A stretch of 64,000 nt of DNA from Pararhizobium qamdonense. GTDB lineage: Bacteria > Pseudomonadota > Alphaproteobacteria > Rhizobiales > Rhizobiaceae. Both the position numbers and the translations under genes were made by a program. This document shows, piece by piece, positions 1 through 8,539 of this stretch (position 1 is the stretch's first letter; each line of letters starts with the position of its first letter). The stretch lies in the NCBI RefSeq assembly GCF_029277445.1, contig NZ_CP119566.1:3908001-3972000 (forward strand), written 5' to 3'. The notes below the pieces were generated by a model, which was given only the letters and a program-made list of their open reading frames with translations, did not search any database and had not been told where the DNA came from.

Positions 1-587
1 TTTTCGATCGCCGCTGCCTGCTTGTCGATATCGGCTGCGGCGAATTCGTCCGGCATCTGCAAAAGCGTGCGGGTGACCTGCGCCAGCGCATCGTCGGCCA
101 GCAAGCCGAAGGCGCTGGTGATCGAGGGCGCCGTGCGCTCGAAATAGAGCGCCAGGCGTACGCCCGCATTGTCCTCGCCGGCGGTCTGCTCCAGCGTCTG
201 GCGGGCATACTTGTCGGCGACGCCCTTCTGGGCCTTGTCGAAAGATGTGGCGGCCGTGCCGTTGCGGGCAAAATTCAGCGATTCCACCAGGTCCGAATAG
301 CGGCTGTCGGTCAGCTGCTTGGCAAAGGAATCGTCCTTGTCGATGCCTTCGGTCAGGACCTTGCGCATGAAGGCCTTGGCATAGCCCATGTCTTCGAGGC
401 CATGTGCCTTGATCGCGTAGTTATAAAGCCGCGTATCGGAAAAGAAGTCGTCGACCGTTTTGACGTTGCCGATATTGGCAAGATAATATTCGGTTTCGCG
501 CGCCACATCCGGCTGCTCCGACACCCGCTCCAGCGACTTTGTCAGGTTGCCTGCGATCATCTGGTAGCTGGTGTAAGTCGTCGTCAC
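1..587 (-). CDS. DUF1217 flagellar-cluster protein (3' end cut by window edge)
   Basis: About 195 codons are visible, starting at a GTG and running off the left edge. The start reads V-T-T-T-Y-T-S-Y-Q-M-I-A-G-N-L-T-K-S-L-E-R-V, followed by E-T-E-Y-Y-L-A-N-I-G-N-V and K-A-H-G-L-E-D-M-G-Y-A-K-A-F-M-R-K-V-L. These are hallmarks of the rhizobial DUF1217 family, which lies next to motA and flgF in Sinorhizobium and Agrobacterium flagellar clusters. A GGGGA stretch lies 6-8 bases before the GTG. It is transcribed divergently from motA across a 184-bp gap. The molecular role is unknown; a part in flagellum assembly is inferred only from position. Confidence 0.85.
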   Translation of the reverse strand, partial: MTTTYTSYQMIAGNLTKSLERVSEQPDVARETEYYLANIGNVKTVDDFFSDTRLYNYAIKAHGLEDMGYAKAFMRKVLTEGIDKDDSFAKQLTDSRYSDLVESLNFARNGTAATSFDKAQKGVADKYARQTLEQTAGEDNAGVRLALYFERTAPSITSAFGLLADDALAQVTRTLLQMPDEFAAADIDKQAAAIE

Positions 588-771
588 GACGTTTCCCCGT
601 TCATCCAATGGAAATGACGCATTGCGCGCCGATTGAACGGAAACCTGACGGTTGTTGCTTGCGCGAACCTGTTTGCCCGCAAGACCGGCGGATGTGGCCA
701 ACAGCCAGCCTCACGCAAGGCTGGCGGCCTAACGATACCCTCGAAAATCCACCATTGCGGCAGGTATCGAA

Positions 772-1650
772 ATGAACATCATCATCGGGCTCCTCTTGAC
801 ATTGGGCTGTATCCTTGGCGGCTTCATTGCCATGGGCGGCCACATGGAGGTTCTGAATCAGCCCTTCGAGCTTGTCATCATCGGCGGCGCGGGGATCGGC
901 GGCTACATCATGGCCAATTCGATGAAGGTTCTGAAGGATACCGGCAAGGCGCTCGGCGAGGCCTTCACCCATAAGATTCCGAAGGAACGCAATTATCTCG
1001 ACACGCTGGGCGTTCTCTACAGCCTGATGCGCGACCTGCGCACCAAGTCGCGCAACGAGATCGAAAGCCATATCGACAATCCCGATGAATCCTCGATCTT
1101 CCAGTCGGCCCCGACCGTCCTGAAGAACAAGGAACTGACAGCCTTCATCTGCGATTACGTCCGCCTCATCATCATCGGCAATGCCCGCTCCCACGAGATC
1201 GAGGCGCTGATGGACGAGGAGATCAACACGATCACCCACGACAAGATGAAGCCCTATCACGCGCTGACGACCATGAGCGACGCCTTCCCGGCCATCGGCA
1301 TCGTCGCCGCCGTTCTCGGCGTCATCAAGGCCATGGGCGCCATCTCGGAATCGCCGGAAGTTCTCGGCGGCAAGATCGCCGCTGCCCTCGTCGGCACCAT
1401 GCTCGGCATCTTCCTCTCCTACTGTATCGCCAGCCCGGTGATCGCCAATATCAAGGCCGTTCGCGACAAGCAGAACCGCCTCTACATCATCGTCAAGCAG
1501 ACGCTGCTTGCCTATATGAACGGCTCGGTTCCCCAGGTTGCGCTCGAATACGGCCGCAAGACCATCTCGGCCTATGAGCGTCCGTCGATCGACGCGGTCG
1601 AGCAGGAAATGATGAACCCCGGTGGTGGCGGCGAAAGCAAGGCGGCCTGA
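772..1650 (+). CDS. motA: Flagellar motor stator protein MotA
   Basis: The 292-aa product has the usual MotA length. It is an inner-membrane stator subunit which, with MotB, conducts protons and turns the rotor. The N-terminus ([12 protein letters not shown]) is a membrane helix, followed by a second one near residues 30-50. A cytoplasmic loop carries the charged torque region, including [13 protein letters not shown]. The last pair of helices begins with [13 protein letters not shown] near residue 175. It is first of a run continuing into fliM (4-bp gap), fliN, fliG and flhB. No motB is present in the window; in rhizobia it lies elsewhere in the flagellar region. Confidence 0.97.
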   Translation: MNIIIGLLLTLGCILGGFIAMGGHMEVLNQPFELVIIGGAGIGGYIMANSMKVLKDTGKALGEAFTHKIPKERNYLDTLGVLYSLMRDLRTKSRNEIESHIDNPDESSIFQSAPTVLKNKELTAFICDYVRLIIIGNARSHEIEALMDEEINTITHDKMKPYHALTTMSDAFPAIGIVAAVLGVIKAMGAISESPEVLGGKIAAALVGTMLGIFLSYCIASPVIANIKAVRDKQNRLYIIVKQTLLAYMNGSVPQVALEYGRKTISAYERPSIDAVEQEMMNPGGGGESKAA

Positions 1651-1654
1651 TCCG

Positions 1655-2602
1655 ATGACCTCACCGACCAACAACAACGTCTACACGTTCGACCGCAAGC
1701 TTCTTGCTCGCATGACCGGAGCGCTTGGCGACAACAAGACGATCGGCAAGCTGTGCAGCGATCTCGGCCATGTGTTTGCCGAATTCTTGCCCGACATCTT
1801 CCAGAACGAGACCGGGCTGGATATCGACATCGGCTATGCCGGCTTCGATACCGGCCTGAAGAGCGAACTGATCGCCAATCTCGGCAATGGTGTTGCGCTG
1901 TGCGATACGTCGCTGCGCAACTGGTGCCCCGATTTCGTCATCAGCTGCGACAGCCCTGTCATCATCACGCTGATGGAAATCCTTTTGGGTGCGCCGTCCA
2001 ATGCCATCGAGGAGCCGAAGCCCCGGTCGCTGTCGAATATCGAACTCGACGTGGCCACGATGATCTTCGAAAAGATCGCCGATGTGTTGAAATCCGCAGT
2101 GAGCGTGGCCGGCAGTTTCGAGCCTGTCGCCGGGCGTCCCTACAATGCCAGCCAGCGCCCGGCGCCGGACCCGGATGTGGCCGACGTCTACGTCGCCTGC
2201 ATCAATGTGACGATGGGTCTGGGGCCGGTGCTCTCGACCTTCTCGATCATCGTGCCGCAGCAGACGCTTTTGAAGACCGCCGTCGTGTTTCCGAAGGGCA
2301 TGGGCCAGGGCCGCAAGGCCAAGGGCGCCTGGGGCGAACAGCTTGAGCAGCAGGTCCGCCGCTCGACGGTCTGCCTTGAAGCGCGCATCAAGCTGCAGAG
2401 CCTGACGCTGGACAGCATCAGCCGCCTTCAGCCCGGCGATGTCATTCCGTTTCTCGATACCAAGGATGTGCGCGTCGAGATCAACGCCAACGGCCGCGAC
2501 CTCTATATCTGCGAATTCGGGCGGTCCGGCGCAAAATACACCGTGCGGGTCAAGGATACGCACGGTTCGGAGAGCGACATTCTCCACCACCTGATGAGTT
2601 AA
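1655..2602 (+). CDS. fliM: Flagellar motor switch protein FliM
   Basis: This encodes the C-ring component that binds phospho-CheY and sets rotation. The chosen ATG (M-T-S-P-T-N-N-N) gives 315 aa, begins 4 bp after motA, and avoids an unsupported 11-residue extension overlapping motA. The central CheC/FliM-like region runs through roughly residues 30-230. The C-terminal SpoA-type domain (about 235-310) includes L-D-S-I-S-R-L-Q-P-G-D-V-I-P-F. Rhizobial FliM is divergent from enteric FliM, and the short N-terminus is weakly similar to the classical CheY-binding peptide. Gene order motA-fliM-fliN-fliG supports the call. Confidence 0.93.
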   Translation: MTSPTNNNVYTFDRKLLARMTGALGDNKTIGKLCSDLGHVFAEFLPDIFQNETGLDIDIGYAGFDTGLKSELIANLGNGVALCDTSLRNWCPDFVISCDSPVIITLMEILLGAPSNAIEEPKPRSLSNIELDVATMIFEKIADVLKSAVSVAGSFEPVAGRPYNASQRPAPDPDVADVYVACINVTMGLGPVLSTFSIIVPQQTLLKTAVVFPKGMGQGRKAKGAWGEQLEQQVRRSTVCLEARIKLQSLTLDSISRLQPGDVIPFLDTKDVRVEINANGRDLYICEFGRSGAKYTVRVKDTHGSESDILHHLMS

Positions 2603-2662
2603 AAAGTCCCTGCCTTACCCGGCAACATGGTTGGGGCAAGTTTCAACTGGAATAGTTTGCAC

Positions 2663-3283
2663 ATGGCACCGAAGAAAGCACCAATAGAAGACCAGGCGAT
2701 CTTAAGCGGCGGCGATGCCGAGCTTGATCAGGCCATCGACGATCTGCGTGGCGTCCTGCAAAGCGATGCCACGGGGACAGTGCCAGCTACCGATTTCGGC
2801 ATGGATTTCGCGGCAACCTCGGCAGCCGGGGAAATGTCGGATTTCGGCAGCTCCTTTTCAGCCGAAACCGATCTGAGCAGCTTCGGCGGCGATTTTAGCG
2901 CCAACAGCTTTGCCGACCTTGACCAGGCGTCTGCGGCACCTGCCTTCGACGCCGGTTCGTTCGGGGCAAAAGCATTCGGCGGCGACGCGTTCGAAGATCA
3001 GGCCGCCGGTGAACCCGGCAGCGGCATGACGGCCAATCTCGATCTGATCATGGATATCCCGATCGATGTCCAGATCGTTCTCGGCACCAGCCGCATGCAG
3101 GTCTCCGGCCTGATGAACCTGACGGAAGGTGCGACGATCGCGCTCGACCGCCGGATCGGCGAACCGGTGGAGATCGTCGTCAACGGCCGGGTGATCGGCC
3201 GTGGCGAAATCACCGTTCTCGACGAAGATGAAACGCGTTTCGGTGTGAAACTCATCGAAATCAAGGGTACCAGTAAAGTTTGA
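2663..3283 (+). CDS. fliN: Flagellar motor switch protein FliN with long N-terminal arm
   Basis: This C-ring protein partners FliM and FliG. The C-terminal 80-90 residues hold the SpoA/FliN fold ([16 protein letters not shown] near 125-140, then [18 protein letters not shown]). About 120 residues precede it and are low complexity, rich in Asp, Ser, Ala and repeated Phe-Gly pairs (D-F-G, S-F-G-G-D-F). At 206 aa the protein is clearly longer than enteric FliN (about 137). The ATG at 2663 (M-A-P-K-K) is preferred; an in-frame ATG at 2627 would add 12 residues, and neither has a strong ribosome site. Confidence 0.93.
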   Translation: MAPKKAPIEDQAILSGGDAELDQAIDDLRGVLQSDATGTVPATDFGMDFAATSAAGEMSDFGSSFSAETDLSSFGGDFSANSFADLDQASAAPAFDAGSFGAKAFGGDAFEDQAAGEPGSGMTANLDLIMDIPIDVQIVLGTSRMQVSGLMNLTEGATIALDRRIGEPVEIVVNGRVIGRGEITVLDEDETRFGVKLIEIKGTSKV

Positions 3284-3311
3284 ACCCGGTTAGGGTCATA
3301 AGGATCAATCC

Positions 3312-4343
3312 ATGATGGATTTCGACAATTTCGAGGCTTCGGCGCCCACAAGGCCCCTCACCCAAATGGACAAGGCGGCTGCGGTTCTCCTTGCTATGGG
3401 CAAGCCGATTGCCGGCAAGTTGTTGAAATTCTTCACGCAGAGCGAATTGCAGGGCATTATCGCCTCGGCCCAGTCGCTCCGCTCCATTCCCCCGCACGAG
3501 CTGGAAATCCTGGTCAACGAGTTCGAGGACCTGTTCACCGAAGGTGCCGGCCTGATGGACAATGCCAAGGCTATCGAGGGTATCCTCGAAGAAGGCCTGA
3601 CGCCGGACGAGGTTGACGGCCTGCTTGGCCGCCGCACCGCGTTTGCCGCCTATGAGGCCAATATCTGGGACCGGCTGCAGGATTCCGACCCGATTTTCGT
3701 CGCCCAGAGCCTGGGCAAGGAACATGCGCAGACAATCGCCTATGTGCTGTCGATGATGCCATCGACCTTTGGCGCCAAGGTCCTGCTGCAGTTGCCGGAA
3801 AGCAACCGCGCCGACATCATCAACCGCGCCGTCAACATGAAGAGCGTCAGCCCCAAGGCCGCGCAGATCATCGAGGCCCGCGTGGTCGAGATGATGCGCG
3901 AGATGGATGCGGAGAAGAACTCGGTCGGCTCGATCAAGATCGCCGAGGTCATGAACGAACTGGAAAAGACCCAGGTCGAGACGCTGCTTGCCTCGCTGGA
4001 ATCGATCAGCACCGAATCGGTCAAGAAGGTCCGCCCGAAGATCTTCCTGTTCGACGACGTTCTCTACATGCCGCAGCGCAGCCGCGTTCAGCTGTTCAAC
4101 GACGTCTCGGGCGACATCATCACCATGGCGTTGCGCGGATCCGGCATGGAACTGCGCGAATCGGTTCTCGCCTCGATCGGCGCGCGTCAGCGCCGCATGA
4201 TCGAATCGGATCTTGCTGCCGGCGATGTCGGCATCAATCCGCGCGATATTGCCATTGCCCGCCGCTCGATCACCCAGGAAGCCATCCGGCTTGCCGCAAG
4301 CGGCCAGATCGAACTGAAGGAAAAGGAAGCCGTGGCCGCCTGA
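3312..4343 (+). CDS. fliG: Flagellar motor switch protein FliG
   Basis: The product is 343 aa, the normal FliG length. It is the rotor protein that contacts MotA and mounts the C-ring on FliF. The N-terminal domain contains D-K-A-A-A-V-L-L-A-M-G-K. The middle domain contains P-S-T-F-G-A-K-V-L-L-Q-L-P. The C-terminal torque helix region contains K-I-F-L-F-D-D-V-L-Y-M-P and M-A-L-R-G-S-G-M-E-L-R-E, with the charged residues that interact with MotA. AAGGATC precedes the ATG. An intrinsic terminator follows about 40 bp after the stop. Confidence 0.96.
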   Translation: MMDFDNFEASAPTRPLTQMDKAAAVLLAMGKPIAGKLLKFFTQSELQGIIASAQSLRSIPPHELEILVNEFEDLFTEGAGLMDNAKAIEGILEEGLTPDEVDGLLGRRTAFAAYEANIWDRLQDSDPIFVAQSLGKEHAQTIAYVLSMMPSTFGAKVLLQLPESNRADIINRAVNMKSVSPKAAQIIEARVVEMMREMDAEKNSVGSIKIAEVMNELEKTQVETLLASLESISTESVKKVRPKIFLFDDVLYMPQRSRVQLFNDVSGDIITMALRGSGMELRESVLASIGARQRRMIESDLAAGDVGINPRDIAIARRSITQEAIRLAASGQIELKEKEAVAA

Positions 4344-4381
4344 CGGCGCACTCTCCTCTCTTCACCGCCAAAGCCTATGTG

Positions 4382-4416
4382 AAGCCCTTCAATCCATCCC
4401 GGTTGAGGGGCTTTTT
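4382..4416 (+). terminator. Intrinsic terminator after fliG
   Basis: AAGCCCTTCAA (4382-4392) pairs with TTGAGGGGCTT (4403-4413), with a single G-T wobble and a 10-base loop, and runs directly into Ts. It lies in the 214-bp gap between fliG and flhB, so flhB may have its own promoter or rely on partial read-through. Confidence 0.75.
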
Positions 4417-4557
4417 GGCATGGGCTCTGCTTCAACGCCCTAGTTTCTGTGAAGCATCGGGTTCCCGCGCATATCTTCCTTGCATGCCCTCCTGCCCCGG
4501 CTCACAACAGGTCTGACAGCAATCATTGCTGCCGCAGATGCAAGAGGCCTTCATCCG

Positions 4558-5634
4558 ATGTCGGACGATCAGGACAAAGACAGCAAAACCGAATCGCCGA
4601 CCGAGAAGAAAATGACCGACGCCATGGAGAAGGGCAACACGCCCTTTTCGCGCGAAGTCACCATGTTCGCCTCAGTCGTCGCCATCTATATTTTCGTGGT
4701 TTTCTTCCTGCCGACTGGCTTTGCCACGGTCGCTGAATCGCTGAAGGATATTTTCGAGCAACCGGAGGCCTGGCGCATCAATACATCGACCGATGTGGTC
4801 GCGCTGATATCACACCTCTTCTGGAAGGCTGGCACGCTGCTCATTCCGTTTTTCGTGCTGCTGATCGTCTTCGGGATCGGATCGTCCATCCTGCAGAACC
4901 TGCCGAGCCCGGTGCTGGACCGGGTCGCGCCGAAAATGAACCGGATTTCGCCGGTCGGCGGGTTCAAGCGCATCTACGGCATCCAGGGCATCGTCGAGTT
5001 CGCCAAGGCTTTTGCCAAGGTGGCCGTCGTGTCGCTGATCATCGTGCTGGTGCTCTGGAACGATTATTACGCCACGCTTGATTCGATGTTTTCAGACCCT
5101 TTGACGATCTTTGCGACGATGTCGAAGGACTTCAACCAGATCATGATCGTCATCCTGATCGCGACGGCCGTCATTGCCATCGCCGATTTTTTCTGGACGC
5201 GGCATCATTGGTATACCGAGCTGATGATGACGAAGCAGGAGGTCAAGGAAGAACTCAAACAGTCCCAGGGCGACCCGATCATCCGTGCAAGATTGCGTTC
5301 CATTGCGCGCGACAGGGCCCGCAGGCGCATGATTACTGCGGTTCCGCGCGCCACGCTCGTGATTGCAAACCCGACGCACTATGCCGTTGCGCTGCGTTAT
5401 GTGCGCGAAGAAGGCGATGCACCTGTGGTCGTTGCCAAGGGGCAGGACCTTGTCGCGCTGAAGATTCGCGAGATGGCGGAGCAAAACGGCATTCCCGTTT
5501 TCGAAGACCCGCCGCTTGCACGCTCAATGTTTGCGCAAGTCTCGGTGGATAGTGTGATTCCACCGGTGTTTTACAAGGCAGTCGCCGAACTCATTCACCG
5601 GATCTATGCAACGCAGCCGAAACGGATGACGTGA
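4558..5634 (+). CDS. flhB: Flagellar type III export switch protein FlhB
   Basis: The product is 358 aa from the ATG at 4558 ([18 protein letters not shown]). It is a membrane component of the flagellar export gate whose cytoplasmic domain autocleaves to switch substrate specificity. Four membrane segments lie at about residues 35-55, 90-110, 150-170 and 193-213. The cleavage motif N-P-T-H is at 271-274, followed by the expected Y-A-V-A-L-R-Y. The upstream in-frame ATG at 4480 would add 26 unrelated residues and is rejected. The stop overlaps the next gene. Confidence 0.96.
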   Translation: MSDDQDKDSKTESPTEKKMTDAMEKGNTPFSREVTMFASVVAIYIFVVFFLPTGFATVAESLKDIFEQPEAWRINTSTDVVALISHLFWKAGTLLIPFFVLLIVFGIGSSILQNLPSPVLDRVAPKMNRISPVGGFKRIYGIQGIVEFAKAFAKVAVVSLIIVLVLWNDYYATLDSMFSDPLTIFATMSKDFNQIMIVILIATAVIAIADFFWTRHHWYTELMMTKQEVKEELKQSQGDPIIRARLRSIARDRARRRMITAVPRATLVIANPTHYAVALRYVREEGDAPVVVAKGQDLVALKIREMAEQNGIPVFEDPPLARSMFAQVSVDSVIPPVFYKAVAELIHRIYATQPKRMT

Positions 5635-6080
5635 TCCCAATGAAAAAATGCGAATATTCGGACCAACGCGAAAAAATAGTAGCCGATGCGATCCGCCCAG
5701 TTGCGACGGAATTGCGGCTGATCGATGCCGCCGACTTTATCGCAATGCTGCGCTTTGAATCGCATGGGAGCCTCGCGGACCTGGTATCGTCGGCCGCAGA
5801 ACTCTATTTTCTTCCCGGTACGGTGAATTTCGGCATCGGCGGCAACTATTCCCTGGACTGGGGGACGGAGCCGGAAATCACGCTTGATCTCGAATTGAAG
5901 CCTGATGGCGTCACCGTCTATGCGCAGCTGGCGCTCGGCAAGGACTCAGCTGGCCTTGAGATCAACCATATCGCGTTTCAAAGCCCGTCCAGCGATCCGG
6001 ACGAGAATACGGCGTTCCTGGCGGAAAGCCTCAACGCAGCGAAATTTGTCAAATCCTACCCGGCAGGCCTTGCAGGTTAA
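5631..6080 (+). CDS. Conserved hypothetical protein of the flhB-visR interval
   Basis: The 149-aa product (146 aa if the ATG at 5640 is used) overlaps the end of flhB, so the two are translationally coupled. No signal peptide or membrane helix is visible. The sequence is soluble and acidic, with [22 protein letters not shown] in the middle and a beta-rich pattern. An unnamed ORF sits in the same place in the Sinorhizobium flagellar cluster. Position suggests a motility or export accessory; no family function is recognised. Confidence 0.75.
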   Translation: MIPMKKCEYSDQREKIVADAIRPVATELRLIDAADFIAMLRFESHGSLADLVSSAAELYFLPGTVNFGIGGNYSLDWGTEPEITLDLELKPDGVTVYAQLALGKDSAGLEINHIAFQSPSSDPDENTAFLAESLNAAKFVKSYPAGLAG

Positions 6081-6128
6081 TCCTGCGGCCATTTGCCGAT
6101 CCGGGCCATGACGGCCCAACACTCCCAA

Positions 6129-6875
6129 TCAGCTGATATAACCGAGACGAATGGCCTTGGCGATCGCCTGGATTCTGTTGACCGAATCCAGCTTGGTTGT
6201 CGCGGCCCCGAGATAGGCGTTGACCGTATGAACCGACAGCCCCATCTTCTCGGCGATTTCCTCGCTGATATAGCCGTCGCCGGCCATTTGCAGGCAGCCG
6301 ATCTCACGGTCGCTCAAGGATTCCGACGGCAGCATGCGCCGTTCGTCGGCGGCCAGAAGATCGGTCATGACCTGGCAGCTGCGCCCATGCAGATCGATGA
6401 TCACCTCGCTCGCCACATCGATATAGCTGCCCATGAAGACAACATAGCCATTGCCCTGGGCGCCGAGCCGGACAGGCAGGGCCATGCCGGAATAGGGCAG
6501 GATGCGGGCGGAAAGCCGCTGGGTGAAGCGGGCAAAATCCGGCGTTTCCGCCGCCTGATGCTCGCCCGTGCCGTTCCACAGAAGCGGAAGCAGGGACGCA
6601 TCGAGATGCGCCAGCATCTCGCCACCATAGGCCGACACCAGCTCATGGGCCGCAGCCTCGCTGCCCGCACCCCAATTGTCGAGGACGCAGCTGAGCTTGC
6701 GGGTTGCCGGAAGGCCGTTTCCGTTCAGCCGCAGCACGGCGAAATTCTTGGCGTTGACCTGCTTTTGCATCGTCTGCAGCCGCGCCACGAGCGTTGCTGC
6801 CTTTGACGCCCGCGCCTGCAGCCTGCCGGTCTTTGGATCGTCGCCTGGGCGCGGATGCGGGAGGAAATAGGTCAT
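6129..6875 (-). CDS. visR: LuxR-type motility master regulator VisR
   Basis: The product is 248 aa from the ATG at 6875, which has a near-perfect AGGAGG six bases upstream; this decides against a longer 262-aa reading. The N-terminal part (about 1-175) is the ligand/dimerisation region. The C-terminal LuxR helix-turn-helix (about 180-245) contains L-S-D-R-E-I-G-C-L-Q-M-A-G-D-G-Y-I-S-E-E-I-A. In Sinorhizobium, VisN and VisR act as a heterodimer at the top of the flagellar/chemotaxis hierarchy and activate rem. It lies 10 bp after visN, so the two form an operon. Confidence 0.92.
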   Translation of the reverse strand: MTYFLPHPRPGDDPKTGRLQARASKAATLVARLQTMQKQVNAKNFAVLRLNGNGLPATRKLSCVLDNWGAGSEAAAHELVSAYGGEMLAHLDASLLPLLWNGTGEHQAAETPDFARFTQRLSARILPYSGMALPVRLGAQGNGYVVFMGSYIDVASEVIIDLHGRSCQVMTDLLAADERRMLPSESLSDREIGCLQMAGDGYISEEIAEKMGLSVHTVNAYLGAATTKLDSVNRIQAIAKAIRLGYIS

Positions 6876-6885
6876 GACCGGCCTC

Positions 6886-7626
6886 CTAGACGAGATTGTT
6901 GCGAACGGCGTAAGCAATGGCTTCGGAGCGTGTCTTCGTCGCCGTCTTGCGCATCACGCTGGTGATGTAGTTGTTGATCGTGTTGCGCGAGATCCCGAGG
7001 ATGACGGCGATTTCGTCGCTGGTCTTGCCTTCGGCAATCCAGAACAGGCATTCGAGCTCGCGTTCCGTCAGCTCGAAATCACGATCGGTGCGCGCGCCGC
7101 GTTCGGTGGTGAAGCTGGCAAAATAACCGGTGAGCAGGCCGACATCCCGCAGGCTTTCCTGCGACAGGATCACATCCTGCGGGAAGAGCAGCATCAAGGA
7201 CAGCCGGGCACGCCCGACATTGAAGGTGATGGCGCAATATTCGCGGCTGATGCCACGGCTGATGTCGATATCGTCGGGTAGGCTCATGAACACCGGCTGC
7301 ATCACCGACAGGCATTTCTCCATCTCGTTGGTCTTTGAGTGGAGCTGCGACATCACCTTGCCGAGCCGCTTGACGACATCGAACGGCCAGTCCGAACATA
7401 CGACGAAATCCAGACCTTCATCCTGGGAGAGATCATACCGCGCCAGCAGATAGTGGGTGGCTCCGACATAATCCGTCAGGGCTGCAAGCCCCTTGCTCAG
7501 ATTGCCGCGCTCGGCAAATTCGCCCAGCCTGCGAATGAGCTGCTCCTTGGAAGGAGCCCGCCCGGCGCCGCGCATGACCGATCCTGGCAATGACCAAGCC
7601 GTAACGTCTTTCTGTAGAGCATCCAT
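6886..7626 (-). CDS. visN: LuxR-type motility master regulator VisN
   Basis: The product is 246 aa from the ATG at 7626 (M-D-A-L-Q-K-D-V), similar in size to VisR; a further 43 in-frame codons upstream are considered untranslated leader. The C-terminal LuxR domain contains L-T-E-R-E-L-E-C-L-F-W-I-A-E-G-K-T-S-D-E-I-A and a recognition helix in I-S-R-N-T-I-N-N-Y-I. The protein is the VisR partner. A very long AT-rich gene-free region precedes it (7627-8490) and probably carries its control sites. Confidence 0.92.
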   Translation of the reverse strand: MDALQKDVTAWSLPGSVMRGAGRAPSKEQLIRRLGEFAERGNLSKGLAALTDYVGATHYLLARYDLSQDEGLDFVVCSDWPFDVVKRLGKVMSQLHSKTNEMEKCLSVMQPVFMSLPDDIDISRGISREYCAITFNVGRARLSLMLLFPQDVILSQESLRDVGLLTGYFASFTTERGARTDRDFELTERELECLFWIAEGKTSDEIAVILGISRNTINNYITSVMRKTATKTRSEAIAYAVRNNLV

Positions 7627-8490
7627 GACATTACCCCCGTGATGGATTCGTCCGTGCTCATCAAGCGCTTTCACCGCCGCCGGCAACCGTGTCGAAGCGT
7701 CCGCATTCTTCAACACACGCGAATCAGTACGCGAATCACTACATAAAATGTACATCGCCCCCTACAAAAAACTACTGCCCCCTTATCGGGATTTACTTTT
7801 TCGATTTTCCGTGAATCGATTCGTTCGCAAACAGGCGAAAAACGGGACACTTGTGACCATACGGAAAATTCTGTTCAATTATATTATTGTTATTGCTTAT
7901 TTTTATTTGAATTTATGGAGCGGTAAAAGACCTTTTCTCCGGAAACAAACGGCATAAGGTGTTCAATAATGTGCTAAAATAGCCAAACAAATCACCGCCG
8001 ATTGAATCGGTGCCTTTTGTCAAGTTTTTCCTTTTGTTATTTGTTTCAGGCGCTGTTGCGAAAATACACCAACGAAATGCACCGTTTAAATTTGAGAACA
8101 AAACATAAACCAAAGCAATGCCGAACATAAATGCCTTATAATATTTTAATCAAACTGAATTACTACTGACGCGGAGAATCAATACCTGAGCAGGTGCACG
8201 CAAAACGCCAGACAAGCGCGCTTTTCCCCAGAGAAAAATTAACGGTTTGTTAAATATAACGAATCGCGAAGCGTCGGGTTACATCGCCGGAGCCGCACCC
8301 GATTCTTGCAACCTTGCACACGCAGGAAGGCAATACAGCAAAAGACGCTGCCTCTAGCTTTTTGGGAGGGAATGCTCTTGCGGGCTGCCGAGGGTGTGCA
8401 GAGAGGCGAGAGACACCCGCCTGTTCGCGTCCCGATAAAATTTTCTCGGTGAACCGACGAAATACGTTTGGCCGCCGATCGTCTCAACGG
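7627..8490. promoter_or_regulatory. Long AT-rich region upstream of visNR
   Basis: This stretch of about 860 bp has no convincing gene. From roughly 7760 to 8250 the base composition drops sharply compared with the GC-rich surroundings, with many A/T runs. Short open frames here (such as 7748-7957 on plus) lack ribosome sites and recognisable protein character. The region lies upstream of visN and is the natural place for its promoter. In Sinorhizobium, motility control involves the H-NS-like regulator MucR, which favours AT-rich DNA; that role here is inference. Confidence 0.5.
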
Positions 8491-8516
8491 AAAAACCCGC
8501 CGGGTGGGCGGGTTTT
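8491..8516 (-). terminator. Intrinsic terminator of fliF
   Basis: A 10-bp perfect stem (AAAACCCGCC at 8492-8501 with GGCGGGTTTT at 8507-8516) has a 5-base loop and on the minus strand ends in five Ts. It begins 24 bp beyond the fliF stop. Confidence 0.88.
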
Positions 8517-8539
8517 GCTGTGGTGGCTGGGATGCGTTT

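Noticed and set aside
601..1677. 358-aa minus-strand frame opposite motA
   Set aside because: Antisense shadow of a clear MotA gene; composition is Arg/Asp/Gly-rich as expected from reverse codons in GC-rich DNA.
1661..2590. 309-aa minus-strand frame opposite fliM
   Set aside because: Shadow of fliM with no family character.
7748..7957. 69-aa plus-strand frame in the visN upstream region
   Set aside because: No ribosome site, AT-rich codons by composition only, no recognisable family.
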